Shown here piece by piece: positions 15,692-24,692 of a DNA stretch of 64,000 nt. The notes below the pieces were generated by a model, which worked only from the letters and a program-made list of their open reading frames with translations, had not been told where the DNA came from and did not search any database. Origin of the DNA: CAKSQF01 sp964568425 (GTDB taxonomy: Bacteria; Bacillota; Clostridia; Oscillospirales; CAG-272). The translations under genes and the position numbers were made by a program. The stretch's first letter is position 1. Each line of letters begins with the position of its first letter. The stretch spans positions 96,369-160,368 of the forward strand of contig CAZMPO010000001.1 in NCBI GenBank assembly GCA_964568425.1. The letters are read 5' to 3'.

Positions 15692-18600
15692 ATGACATTT
15701 ATTGAAGAAAAGATCAAAATTTCCTGCGAAAATCTTGCAGGGAAGATCGTCACCGAGAAGGTAAAGATCACCGACATGATGATGGTCTTCTGCGACTACA
15801 AGACATCGAACACACCGCCCGATGCAAATGCCGATTGGGTACCTTTTGGCGGCGGCGAGATCGATTTCGGCAGTATCGACAGACATTGCTGGTTCAAATT
15901 CAGCCTTGATCTGCCCGAGATCGACGGCGATCACGAGCATCGTCTTATGACGAGCGGCAGTGCGGACAACGGATGGGACGCGAACAATCCGCAGTGCACG
16001 CTGTTTATCGACGGCGACAGCGCATATCAGGCGTTCGACACAAATCACAGGTCGACACCCGTCACGCCCGGGCATCATGACGTTTTTGTGTATTTCTACA
16101 ACGGAATGAACTCGCCCGCCGTCTCGGTCAACTTCTACTTCGCTACGGTCGATCTCCGCATCGAAAAGCTTTATTACGATCTTTTTGTCCCCTACTGCGC
16201 GCTTCGAGCACTTCAAAGGGACTCGGCTGAATATCTGCTGATCAGAAGCAAGCTCAACGAGGCGACAATGCTCCTCGATTTCCGCTATCCCTATTCGGAC
16301 GATTTTTACAAGGGCATTGCCGCGTGCGACAGGTTTATGCAAGAGGAATTTTACGAAAAGGAGCTTTCTCAAAATGTCGGCGAGATCGATCTTATCGGTC
16401 ATACGCATATAGATGTCGCTTGGCTTTGGACGGTAGCACAGACGAATGAAAAAGCACAGCGATCCTTCTCGACCGCCGTAAAGCTCATGGAAAAATATCC
16501 CGACTATATCTTCCAGTCAAGTCAGCCGCAGCTTTACGCGTTTGTCAAGGAAAACGACCCCGGACTCTACTCGCGGATCAAAAAGCTTGCCGCAGAGGGA
16601 CGCTGGGAAGTCGAGGGTGCTATGTGGCTCGAATCGGACACCAATCTTGTCAGCGGTGAGAGCCTTGTAAGACAGATTTTGCTCGGCAAAAAATTCATGC
16701 GCGAGGAATTTGGCGTTGAGAGTCGAGTGCTCTGGCTCCCCGATGTTTTCGGCTACAGTGCGGCACTTCCGCAGATCCTCAAAAAGAGCGGCGTACCCTT
16801 TTTCTTCACATCGAAGATATCATGGAGCGAGACGAACAAGTTCCCGCATGACAATTTCATCTGGCAGGGCATTGACGGCAGTGAGATTTTTGCGGTGCTC
16901 AGTCAGGCGTATGTAAAGGAGCTTGATCCCGCGTCTGTAAAGGCTTCGTGGCAGGATCATGTTGAAAAAGAATATTCGGACACTGTCCTTTCGACCTTCG
17001 GCTACGGTGACGGAGGCGGAGGACCTACTGTGAAGATGCTCGAAAACTACGAGAGATTAAAGAAGGGAATCCCCGGTATGCCGACAGTCAAGATGAGACG
17101 CGCGGGTGAGACCATCGAGCAGATCGAGCGCGAGTTCAAGGATGCTTGCGAGAGGCTTCGCTTTGTGCCGAAATGGTCGGGCGAGCTGTATCTTGAGATG
17201 CATCGCGGTACATACACCTCCGCCGCTCACAACAAGAAGAACAACAGAAGATCCGAGATACTTTATCAAAATGTCGAGACGGCATCGGTAATCGATTGCC
17301 TGCTTAATCACAAGACAGACTATCCTGTCGATATGCTCGACAAAAATTGGCATACCATCCTCAAAAACCAGTTCCACGATATCATTCCGGGCTCGTCGAT
17401 CGGCGAGGTCTACAAGGTGTCGGACGCCGAATATAAAGAGCTTCTTTCCGAGGGCGGCGACGAGCTTGACAGGCGCATATCGTCGATCATGTCGAGCGTG
17501 AAGAGCAACGGCGGACTGTTTGTGTACAATCCCACGCCTTTTGACCGAACCGAATATTTGGCGACCGACGATGGGGTCTTCCTTGCCGAAAACGTCCCTG
17601 CGCACGGCTGGAGCGTCCTTTTGCCGACAGATGCGCCGTCTGACTGCAAGGCGGGCGAAAAAATTCTCGAAAACAGCATGGTCAAGGTCGTTTTTGACGA
17701 CAAATTCGGCATATCGTCGATCTTTGACAAACGCCTTGGCAGAGAGCTTGTCGAGCAGGGCAAACGCGCCAACGAGCTTCTCATCTTTGAGGATTATCCG
17801 AGAGAATATGACGCTTGGGAGATCACCGAGTATTACAAGCTCAAAAAATGGACGGTTGACTCGGTCGAGTCGGTCGAGTACGAAAACGGCGACACATACG
17901 CCGCAGTCAAGATCACAAGAAAGTACATGTCAAGTAAGATCGAGCAGAGGATAGTCCTTCACTCGGGCAGTCCGAGACTCGATTTCGAGACCTATGTCGA
18001 TTGGCACGAGGATCATGTTCTCCTGAAGACCGCCTTCCCGACGACCGTTCGCTCGGACAGCGCGACCTACGAGATACATTTCGGACACATAAATCGCCCG
18101 ACACACAGAAACACATCCTGGGACGAGGCAAAGTTCGAGGTCTCGGCACACAAATGGGCAGATCTTTCGGAGCACGGATTTGGTATCAGCCTTCTCAATG
18201 ATTGCAAGTACGGACACAGCGTCGAGGAAAATGTCATGATGCTCTCGCTCCTAAAATCGGCGACATATCCGAACCCCACATCCGACAGAGGCGAGCATTA
18301 CTTTACCTATTCGATCTATCCGCATGTCGGCTCTGTCGCAGACGGCGGCACGATCAAAGAGGCGTATGCGCTCAACGATCCGCTTATCACAAGACATATC
18401 GGACAGAGCACGGGCGGAGAGCTTCCCGAAAGCTATGCATTCGTCAAGAGTTCGTATGAGGGATTTGCGATCGAAACGATCAAAGCACCCGAGTACGGCG
18501 AGGGCATCATAGTAAGAGGCTACGAGGCGTACAACGGCAAATCGAGGGTCAAGCTTACCTTCGGATTTGATGTTGACAAGGTCTATGTCTGCGATCTGAT

Positions 18601-18697
18601 GGAAAACTGCGAGCGCGAGCTGACCGTAAACGGCAGATCGGTCGAGCTTGACGTTACCAACTTCGAGATCGTCACTCTGCGAGTTATCGCGAAATAA
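15692..18697 (+). CDS. Alpha-mannosidase, glycoside hydrolase family 38
   Basis: This 1001-residue enzyme has no signal peptide, so it should act in the cytoplasm on imported mannosides or N-glycan fragments. The GH38 zinc motif IGHTHIDVAWLW is at about 235-246, and the nucleophile Asp sits in LWLPDVFGYSAALPQ near 350. Further family landmarks are FQSSQPQLYAF, EGAMWLESDTNLVSGE and NQFHDIIPGSSI (about 568-580). The C-terminal half is the expected all-beta region. An AAAGGAGAG site precedes the start. It is followed by a DMT-type transporter gene whose start is 89 bases away. Confidence 0.94.
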   Translation: MTFIEEKIKISCENLAGKIVTEKVKITDMMMVFCDYKTSNTPPDANADWVPFGGGEIDFGSIDRHCWFKFSLDLPEIDGDHEHRLMTSGSADNGWDANNPQCTLFIDGDSAYQAFDTNHRSTPVTPGHHDVFVYFYNGMNSPAVSVNFYFATVDLRIEKLYYDLFVPYCALRALQRDSAEYLLIRSKLNEATMLLDFRYPYSDDFYKGIAACDRFMQEEFYEKELSQNVGEIDLIGHTHIDVAWLWTVAQTNEKAQRSFSTAVKLMEKYPDYIFQSSQPQLYAFVKENDPGLYSRIKKLAAEGRWEVEGAMWLESDTNLVSGESLVRQILLGKKFMREEFGVESRVLWLPDVFGYSAALPQILKKSGVPFFFTSKISWSETNKFPHDNFIWQGIDGSEIFAVLSQAYVKELDPASVKASWQDHVEKEYSDTVLSTFGYGDGGGGPTVKMLENYERLKKGIPGMPTVKMRRAGETIEQIEREFKDACERLRFVPKWSGELYLEMHRGTYTSAAHNKKNNRRSEILYQNVETASVIDCLLNHKTDYPVDMLDKNWHTILKNQFHDIIPGSSIGEVYKVSDAEYKELLSEGGDELDRRISSIMSSVKSNGGLFVYNPTPFDRTEYLATDDGVFLAENVPAHGWSVLLPTDAPSDCKAGEKILENSMVKVVFDDKFGISSIFDKRLGRELVEQGKRANELLIFEDYPREYDAWEITEYYKLKKWTVDSVESVEYENGDTYAAVKITRKYMSSKIEQRIVLHSGSPRLDFETYVDWHEDHVLLKTAFPTTVRSDSATYEIHFGHINRPTHRNTSWDEAKFEVSAHKWADLSEHGFGISLLNDCKYGHSVEENVMMLSLLKSATYPNPTSDRGEHYFTYSIYPHVGSVADGGTIKEAYALNDPLITRHIGQSTGGELPESYAFVKSSYEGFAIETIKAPEYGEGIIVRGYEAYNGKSRVKLTFGFDVDKVYVCDLMENCERELTVNGRSVELDVTNFEIVTLRVIAK

Positions 18698-18786
18698 TCA
18701 ACAAAAACCAGGGAAGACGGTGCACATACAAGACCGCTCCGTCTTCCTTGCGGGATTTACATTTACAAAAAAGAAAGGCAATTCAA

Positions 18787-19692
18787 ATGTTTTCACTGCC
18801 GATTCCGATCCTTTTGGTGATCACGGTCATCGCAAGCTGGCTCAACTCGCTTATCTGCGGATATTTTCCGAAAAGAGTGTCAAGCGATGGCGGCGCGATC
18901 GATGCGTTCAATCTTTTTCGCAATCTTTTCTGCGCGGCGGCGATTGCCATTTTGCTTGCACTGTCGGGCGCGCTCGGCTCGGTCAGCCTTTTTACGATAT
19001 TGCTTGGCGTGCTCATGGGACTTGCCAACATTTTCGGCGCGCTTGCGCACCTGAAGGCGTTTGCGATCGGACCTTTTTCCTACACGACGGTCATCGTATC
19101 GCTGTCCGCGATAATTCCCGCGCTTTCGGGACTTTTCTTCGGGGAGAGCATTTCGGCATTTCAGTGGGTAGGCGTCGCGCTCATGGCACTTTGCCTGTTT
19201 CTTTCCCCCGAAAAGGGCGAGGGCGAGCAGAAAAAGGCGAGCGTAAAATGGATGATGCTGTCGCTTATCTCCGCCGCACTGTCGGGCATCACGGGCATAA
19301 TTCAAAAGGTCCACCAAAATTCGGAGCACGCGGATGAGATGGGCGCACTGCTTATCTCGACTTTTGCCGTCTCGGCGGTGATCTCGGCAGTTATGCTTGC
19401 TTTTCGGAAGAAAAAGGGGAAGATCGGGGCGTTTGACTCGGTGATGCACAAACCGATCTTTTGGATATTGCCGATCGTCGGCGGATGCGTGTTCGCCTTT
19501 CCGCATACGATCAACCTGTTCCTTTCGGGCAAGCTCGACTCTGTAATATTCTTCCCGATAGTCAACCTCTGTCCGATGCTCGTTTCAATGCTCTCGGGTA
19601 TGCTCATCTTCCGCGAGCGGCTCTCTCTCCGCAGATGGGCAGGCGTTGCGGTCGGGATACTGTCGACCGTGCTCCTGGCGGGGATCGTTTGA
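18787..19692 (+). CDS. DMT-superfamily (EamA-like) transporter
   Basis: 301 residues from the ATG at 18787, which has AAGAAAGG upstream. The 13-residue in-frame extension is poorly supported. The sequence is almost entirely hydrophobic with about ten transmembrane helices in two similar halves, each ending in a GE-containing loop and a helix pair (FFGESISAFQWVGVALMAL and LIFRERLSLRRWAGVAVGIL). This is the EamA drug/metabolite transporter layout. The substrate cannot be read from the sequence. Proximity to the GH38 gene hints at a sugar-related role but proves nothing. A terminator lies about 90 bases downstream. Confidence 0.88.
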   Translation: MFSLPIPILLVITVIASWLNSLICGYFPKRVSSDGGAIDAFNLFRNLFCAAAIAILLALSGALGSVSLFTILLGVLMGLANIFGALAHLKAFAIGPFSYTTVIVSLSAIIPALSGLFFGESISAFQWVGVALMALCLFLSPEKGEGEQKKASVKWMMLSLISAALSGITGIIQKVHQNSEHADEMGALLISTFAVSAVISAVMLAFRKKKGKIGAFDSVMHKPIFWILPIVGGCVFAFPHTINLFLSGKLDSVIFFPIVNLCPMLVSMLSGMLIFRERLSLRRWAGVAVGILSTVLLAGIV

Positions 19693-19693
19693 G

Positions 19694-19741
19694 AGAATTA
19701 GGAATTAGAAATTAGAAATTAGGAATTAGGAATTAGGAATT
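19694..19741. repeat. AATTAGGAATTAGAA tandem tract
   Basis: Six or seven units of GAATTAG/GAAATTAG in a row directly after the transporter stop. The same tract occurs at 2541, 2757 and 38836 and, inverted, at about 2930. Confidence 0.85.
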
Positions 19742-19783
19742 GCGAGGGCGATCGTTCATCTGCCGATTTATTAAAAATGACTT

Positions 19784-19820
19784 AAAACACCGTTTCGGTT
19801 TTGCTGAAACGGTGTTTTTA
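19784..19820 (+). terminator. Terminator between transporter and isc genes
   Basis: AAAACACCGTTTC pairs perfectly with GAAACGGTGTTTT, 13 base pairs with a 9-base loop, followed by TTATT. Confidence 0.88.
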
Positions 19821-19842
19821 TTATTTTGTGGAATTTTTTTCA

Positions 19843-19903
19843 AATACCTATTGACAAGGTAGACATTTTGTGGTATACTTAATACCTACCAAATAGGTAG
19901 ACA
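19843..19903 (+). promoter_or_regulatory. isc promoter with two operator-like inverted repeats
   Basis: TTGACA (19851-19856), 17 bases and TATACT (19874-19879). Two 23-base copies of AATACCTA-n6-AGGTAGACA, each holding the inverted repeat TACCT-n7-AGGTA, lie at 19843-19865 (over the -35) and 19881-19903 (over the expected transcription start), 38 bases apart. The geometry suggests repression by a dimeric regulator. Because the operon makes Fe-S assembly proteins, an Rrf2/IscR-type regulator is the leading guess. No such gene is in the window. Confidence 0.75.
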
Positions 19904-19920
19904 AGAAAGGAATTTTTTCA

Positions 19921-21126
19921 ATGACAAACAGAAATATAGATATATACCTTGACAATGCCGCGACGACGAAAACATCGAGACGTGCGATAGATGCCATGGT
20001 CTCGTGCATGGACAAGACCTACGCCAATGCGTCATCACTGCACACACCCGGTCAGCACGCCGCCGAGGCATTGCAGGCGGCAAGAGAGAAGATCGCCGCG
20101 TGCATAGGAGCGAGTGCTAGAGAGATAATTTTCACCTCGGGCGGCAGCGAGTCTGACAATCAGGCACTGATCACGGGAGCGAACGCCGGCAGAAAAAAGG
20201 GAAAAATGCACATAGTTTCGACCGAGATCGAGCATCACGCCATTCTGCATCGGCTTAATCGACTGAAAAACGAGGGTTTTGACATAACGCTGATAAAGCC
20301 CGACGAAAACGGATACATAAGCCCGGACGCGGTCAGTGCGGCACTTCGCGAGGACACCTGCCTTGTCAGTGTGATGTACGCAAACAACGAGATAGGCACG
20401 ATCGAGCCGATAGCCGAGATCGGGAGGCTCTGCCGCGAGAGAGGTGTCATTTTCCACACGGATGCCGTCCAAGCGGTCGGACACATCCCGATCGATGTCG
20501 AAAGGGATAACATTGACATGCTGTCATTCTCGGCACATAAATTCCACGGTCCGAAGGGGGTCGGCGCGCTCTATGTTAAAAAGGGCATCCCGATAACGGC
20601 ACTCATCGAGGGCGGTGCACAGGAGAGAGGAAGGCGAGCGGGGACAGAAGATCTCCCTGCGATCGTCGGCATGGCAGAGGCACTTTGCGAGGCAACCGAA
20701 AAGATGGACGAGGACGGCAGACGAATAAGCCTGCTGCGTGACAGACTGATCGGCGGACTGTCCGAGATACCGCATTCGATCCTGAACGGCGATATGCAGA
20801 GAAGACTGCCCGGCAATGTGAGCTTTTGCTTTGAAGGAATCGAGGGTGAGTCGCTCCTGCTGCTCTTGGACGATAAGGGTATCGCCGCGTCATCGGGGTC
20901 GGCTTGCACCTCGGGCTCGCTTGATCCAAGCCATGTTCTGCTCGCGATAGGCAGAATACACGATATCGCGCACGGCTCGCTCAGATTGACTCTTTCAAGA
21001 GAGACGACAGAGGACGAGATAGACTACACCATCTCCGCAGTGAAGGAGACAGTGGACTACCTTAGATCGATATCGCCCGTCTGGCGCGATTTGATCAGCG
21101 GAAAAAGAGAATTTTTGATCAAATAA
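19921..21126 (+). CDS. iscS: Cysteine desulfurase (NifS/IscS family)
   Basis: This 401-residue PLP enzyme converts cysteine to alanine and passes the sulfur as a persulfide to the scaffold. N-terminal YLDNAATTKTS, FTSGGSESDNQAL, HTDAVQAVGHIPIDV and the PLP-lysine motif SAHKFHGPKGVGALY (Lys near 206) are all present. The active-site Cys is in SSGSACTSGSLDPSHVL near 329. The short loop around it matches group I (NifS/IscS) enzymes and not SufS. The start follows AAAGGAA. The scaffold gene begins 18 bases after the stop. Confidence 0.95.
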   Translation: MTNRNIDIYLDNAATTKTSRRAIDAMVSCMDKTYANASSLHTPGQHAAEALQAAREKIAACIGASAREIIFTSGGSESDNQALITGANAGRKKGKMHIVSTEIEHHAILHRLNRLKNEGFDITLIKPDENGYISPDAVSAALREDTCLVSVMYANNEIGTIEPIAEIGRLCRERGVIFHTDAVQAVGHIPIDVERDNIDMLSFSAHKFHGPKGVGALYVKKGIPITALIEGGAQERGRRAGTEDLPAIVGMAEALCEATEKMDEDGRRISLLRDRLIGGLSEIPHSILNGDMQRRLPGNVSFCFEGIEGESLLLLLDDKGIAASSGSACTSGSLDPSHVLLAIGRIHDIAHGSLRLTLSRETTEDEIDYTISAVKETVDYLRSISPVWRDLISGKREFLIK

Positions 21127-21144
21127 GGGAGGAAAATAAATAAT

Positions 21145-21576
21145 ATGGCACTTTACAGCGAAAAAGTTATGGATCATTTTAGAAACCCGAGAAATGTCGG
21201 GGTCATTGAGGATGCCGACGGTGTCGGCGAGGTCGGAAACGCCAAATGCGGCGATATCATGAAGATATACATAAAAACCGACGGAAAGGTAATAACCGAT
21301 GTCAAATTCGAGACATTCGGGTGCGGATCTGCGATAGCGTCAAGCTCCATGGCAACCGAGCTTATCAAGGGGCGAGAATTGTCCGAGGTGATCGAGCTGA
21401 CAAACAGAGCGGTCGTCGAGGCACTCGACGGTCTGCCTGCACATAAGATACACTGCTCGGTCCTTGCCGAACAAGCGATCAAGCGCGCTCTTCGCGATTA
21501 TTACGACAAAAACGGCATAGAATACGATCGCGAAAAGCTCGCCGACGACGATGATTGCCCGAGCTGTCATGTGTAA
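21145..21576 (+). CDS. iscU: Fe-S cluster assembly scaffold, IscU/NifU N-terminal type
   Basis: This 143-residue scaffold has the three cluster-binding Cys in the usual places: NAKCGDIM (near 35), FGCGSAIASSS (near 59) and HKIHCSVLAEQAI (near 103), plus the Asp next to the first Cys. The start MALYSEKVMDHFRNPRN is typical of NifU-like IscU in Clostridia. An extra CPSCHV end could be metal-binding. There is no NifU C-terminal domain. It is translated from GGGAGG 18 bases after iscS, so the pair forms a minimal two-gene isc operon. Confidence 0.95.
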   Translation: MALYSEKVMDHFRNPRNVGVIEDADGVGEVGNAKCGDIMKIYIKTDGKVITDVKFETFGCGSAIASSSMATELIKGRELSEVIELTNRAVVEALDGLPAHKIHCSVLAEQAIKRALRDYYDKNGIEYDREKLADDDDCPSCHV

Positions 21577-21590
21577 AGCGATTCAGATAC

Positions 21591-21633
21591 AAAAAAGATC
21601 TCGCAAACAGAAAGTTCGCGAGATCTTTTTTGA
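21591..21633 (+). terminator. Terminator of the iscS-iscU operon
   Basis: AAAAAAGATCTCGC pairs with GCGAGATCTTTTTT, 14 base pairs, 14 bases after the stop. Confidence 0.9.
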
Positions 21634-21684
21634 TGTATTTTAGGGAGAATCGGAAGTGAGCAAAACCACAATATGTCCCCATGG

Positions 21685-21713
21685 AATTTGTGCAACAGCC
21701 TGTTGCACAAATT
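21685..21713. repeat. Perfect palindrome between convergent genes
   Basis: AATTTGTGCAACAG and its exact complement, 14 bases each, with a single central base. The loop is too small for a normal terminator and no T run follows, so the role is unknown. Confidence 0.6.
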
Positions 21714-21756
21714 GCTCGTTAGGATAGGTATTGGAATTGGGAAATTGTTCCCCGGG

Positions 21757-22716
21757 TCACAGCTCTGCCATGAACCTGAATACCTCGTCATCGTCGCCGA
21801 TGAGATATTCGTGCCCGAAATCGGGGTAGAGGACGATCGATTTTTCGGATGTTATCTTGTTGTATACCGCAAACTGCGTCGACGGCGGACAGCTTGTGTC
21901 CATCAGTCCTGTCGCCATCCGCACCTTTGCCCGAATGCGCGGTGCGAGATGCTGAATGTCGATATACCCAAGCTTTGTGAAAAATTCGCTCTCACGCTCA
22001 TGAAGCGGATCGAAATTGCGAAACCAGTATCTGATTCCCTCGTATCCGATGCTCGTGTTGCCCATCTGCCAGACACGCATGTAGTCGCTCATGTATGGAT
22101 AGGATGCGGCACATAGCTTGACATTCGGGACAAGAGCCGCCGCCGCGATCGACAGGCCGCCGCCCTGCGAGCCGCCGTGAACGCCGACACGATTTGGATC
22201 GACAGAGTCAAGCGACATTATAAGCTCGACAAATCTTGCCGCGTCGAGAAAGAGATCGCGCGCGAGAAGGTCGCGCGGATCGCCGTCTATCCCGCGTATG
22301 AACGGGCTTGAATAGGTGGTACCGAGACCGCCGCCGATATCCTGCGAGAGTCCGCCTTGACCTCTGCAGTCGAGCGATGCGGTAACATACCCTTGCGAGG
22401 CATAGATCAGCAGACTGTTCCATCTGTCACAGCTGCCCGAAAGTCCGTGAAAGTGGATGATCGCAGGCAGCTTTTCGGGGCGATACTTCGGAATAGCCAC
22501 ACGCCCGTGTATGCGCGCACCCTTTGTCGAGTAGAACCAAACATCATACATGTCCGCAATCTTCGATGGAAATGGGTATGATATAAGCTCAAGACGCGGA
22601 TCAATACTCTCAAGCTCGCAAAGGGAGCTGTCCCAAAACTCATCAAAATCATCAGACCGCGGATTGGTCCCGCAGTAAACCTTCAATTTTTCAATCGGCA
22701 TGTCAGCACACGGCAT
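21757..22716 (-). CDS. Acetyl xylan esterase/cephalosporin-C deacetylase-like (CE7) hydrolase
   Basis: This 319-residue alpha/beta hydrolase matches the AXE1/CE7 family, which deacetylates oligosaccharides in the cytoplasm. It has no signal peptide. Features include the oxyanion-side RIHGRVAIPKYRPEKLPAIIHFHGLSG, LDCRGQGGLSQDIGG, the nucleophile elbow GVHGGSQGGGLS (Ser near 185), TGLMDTSCPPSTQFA carrying the Asp, and FGHEY carrying the His near 301. Length and motif order fit CE7. The start has AGAGGTGA 5 bases upstream. It is the last gene of the minus-strand run. Confidence 0.92.
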   Translation of the reverse strand: MPCADMPIEKLKVYCGTNPRSDDFDEFWDSSLCELESIDPRLELISYPFPSKIADMYDVWFYSTKGARIHGRVAIPKYRPEKLPAIIHFHGLSGSCDRWNSLLIYASQGYVTASLDCRGQGGLSQDIGGGLGTTYSSPFIRGIDGDPRDLLARDLFLDAARFVELIMSLDSVDPNRVGVHGGSQGGGLSIAAAALVPNVKLCAASYPYMSDYMRVWQMGNTSIGYEGIRYWFRNFDPLHERESEFFTKLGYIDIQHLAPRIRAKVRMATGLMDTSCPPSTQFAVYNKITSEKSIVLYPDFGHEYLIGDDDEVFRFMAEL

Positions 22717-22740
22717 AATATCACCTCTTGGGGTATGATC

Positions 22741-24654
22741 TTACTTTTTTGAATTTACATAATTCTTGACCGATTCTTCGACGAAATCCATGGTGCAGGG
22801 GCCTACGTCGAGGACGGCTTTATGGAACTCGACCAGCGAGAATTTATCGCCGAGGGTATTTTTGGCGTAGTCGGCGAGGCGTTCTATTTCAAGGTAGCCG
22901 ACGTAGTATGACAAAAAGGTTGCGGGCATGCCGAGGAGTTGGGTATAGATCGACTCTGCGCCGCTGCTGTTGAGACCGTTTTCGTCAAGGTACTGCTTCA
23001 GCTGACCGACTGTCCAACCCTCGTAATGGATGCCGATATCCATTCGGCACTCGACATTCCAGCTGATGCGCTCGTTTATGACATAGTATCTTATGATCTT
23101 CTGCGCAAGCGAGTCGCTGTAATCGTCAAATCCGTAGAGTGTATATGAGTAGTTGCCCGCGTAAACCGCCCAGCCTTCGGTATATCCGGGGAAGGAAAGC
23201 AATGTTCTTATCGGTGCGGGATCGCCGCTGAGGTAGTAGACATGCTGATACATATGTCCAGGGAAGCCCTCGTGGGCAAGTGTGCCAAGTGCGTCATCCG
23301 CTGTCATATTCGATCCGTTGATCTTCATTTTGCCGTGGAGATAGTCATCGATATAGGGTGTGACATAGTAAGCGACGGTGCCCGACATTACGCTCTGCAT
23401 TGCCTCGGACAGATAGTCGATCTCGTAGGTCTCGCCGCTGATCGCAGGGAAGTCTGCTTTGATCTTGTTGCGGAGAAATTCGAGCACCTCTTCGGGCTTT
23501 GAAATGCCGATCGGATAGCCCTTATAAAGGCTGTATCCATTCACAAATTCGGCATCGTTATAGAGCTCCATAAGCTCATTGTAGAGTGCCGAGAAATCAG
23601 CCTCAAGTGCTTTGATCATCTCGTCACAGCTCATTGTCGTGGAGGATGCCTGCTTTGCGAGCAGTTCGTAATACTCCTTACCGCCCTCAAATCCGCAAAG
23701 TCCGAACTCGTTCTTTGCCTTGCCCTTGAACGACTCAAGCGTCGTGACGGCTTTTTTATATGAGGGGATCATGTTATTATTTATTGTGGTGCGGACCTTT
23801 TCGACATAATCCTTCTTGGCGGCGTCATCGATAAAGTCGACCTTGTCGAGCTTTTCGCGCACGACATCGACAAGATAGAGATCGCCCTCTGTGTCCGAGA
23901 TGGCGCGACACTGCTCGATAACGAGATCGAGCACCTCGTCGGTCATTCCGTAGCCCTTCTCGACTCGCTCGGTCTCAAACTCGAGCATTTCCTCGAACAG
24001 ATCGGGGAGCTGATCGATCAGCGTGACGAAGTCGTCGATATCCTTTTGACGATAGAAGTCATATTCGGACAGATTTGTGGTTATCGCTATGTGAACTCCC
24101 GAGCCTGCATCGAAATATGTGCCCAAATACTCATATTTTTCGTCTCCCATCTCGGCCGACTGCGAAACATATGCTTTCAGTATGCGGAGGTTGAGCGAAT
24201 TTTCGGAGGACAGCTTTGCAGGGTCGAAGCCGTCAAGGGTCTTGACCACCTCTTCAAACGGGAATTTGTCATCATCCTCGTCAGCCTCCCAACGCACATC
24301 AAGGTTGTCAAGCCCGTATTTTGCTTTGTCCTTTATGTTGAAATGCAGAGTGAGCGTGTCGAGGGAGACCTCGTTTATGAAAAGATCGTCCAAAAACTTC
24401 TCAAAACGCGCATTTTCCGCCTCGTCAAATTCGACCGGCGGTGTTGTTTGCGGTGCTGTTGACGGTGTTGTCGCGGGAAGAGTATCGGGCGGCAAAACAT
24501 CGGGGGATGTCGTCGTTGACTGCGATTGCGTCGATGTGGTTTTTGCGCTTGTGATCGGCGGCGTGTTATTCGATGCACATCCCGAGCAAAGGATGGTTAC
24601 CGCCGCAAGAAGTGATGCGATCAGAGAGATCGGCGAAAATGAATGCTTTTTCAT
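22741..24654 (-). CDS. DUF885 family lipoprotein-like metallohydrolase
   Basis: 637 residues. The signal region ends in ILCSGCASNN, suggesting a lipid-anchored exported protein. A Thr/Ser/Pro-rich linker follows (about 28-75). The body is the mostly helical DUF885 domain, with HEGFPGHMYQHVY near 458 as its HExxxH-type metal site and a downstream RISWNVECRMDIGIH segment supplying further conserved residues. DUF885 proteins are suspected peptidases or carboxypeptidases, but few have been tested. Its neighbour encodes an M29 aminopeptidase, consistent with peptide use. This would be an outer-face enzyme. Confidence 0.88.
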   Translation of the reverse strand: MKKHSFSPISLIASLLAAVTILCSGCASNNTPPITSAKTTSTQSQSTTTSPDVLPPDTLPATTPSTAPQTTPPVEFDEAENARFEKFLDDLFINEVSLDTLTLHFNIKDKAKYGLDNLDVRWEADEDDDKFPFEEVVKTLDGFDPAKLSSENSLNLRILKAYVSQSAEMGDEKYEYLGTYFDAGSGVHIAITTNLSEYDFYRQKDIDDFVTLIDQLPDLFEEMLEFETERVEKGYGMTDEVLDLVIEQCRAISDTEGDLYLVDVVREKLDKVDFIDDAAKKDYVEKVRTTINNNMIPSYKKAVTTLESFKGKAKNEFGLCGFEGGKEYYELLAKQASSTTMSCDEMIKALEADFSALYNELMELYNDAEFVNGYSLYKGYPIGISKPEEVLEFLRNKIKADFPAISGETYEIDYLSEAMQSVMSGTVAYYVTPYIDDYLHGKMKINGSNMTADDALGTLAHEGFPGHMYQHVYYLSGDPAPIRTLLSFPGYTEGWAVYAGNYSYTLYGFDDYSDSLAQKIIRYYVINERISWNVECRMDIGIHYEGWTVGQLKQYLDENGLNSSGAESIYTQLLGMPATFLSYYVGYLEIERLADYAKNTLGDKFSLVEFHKAVLDVGPCTMDFVEESVKNYVNSKK

Positions 24655-24692
24655 ATATGATTTTTCTCCGGAAATACAACTTTTTTATCTTA

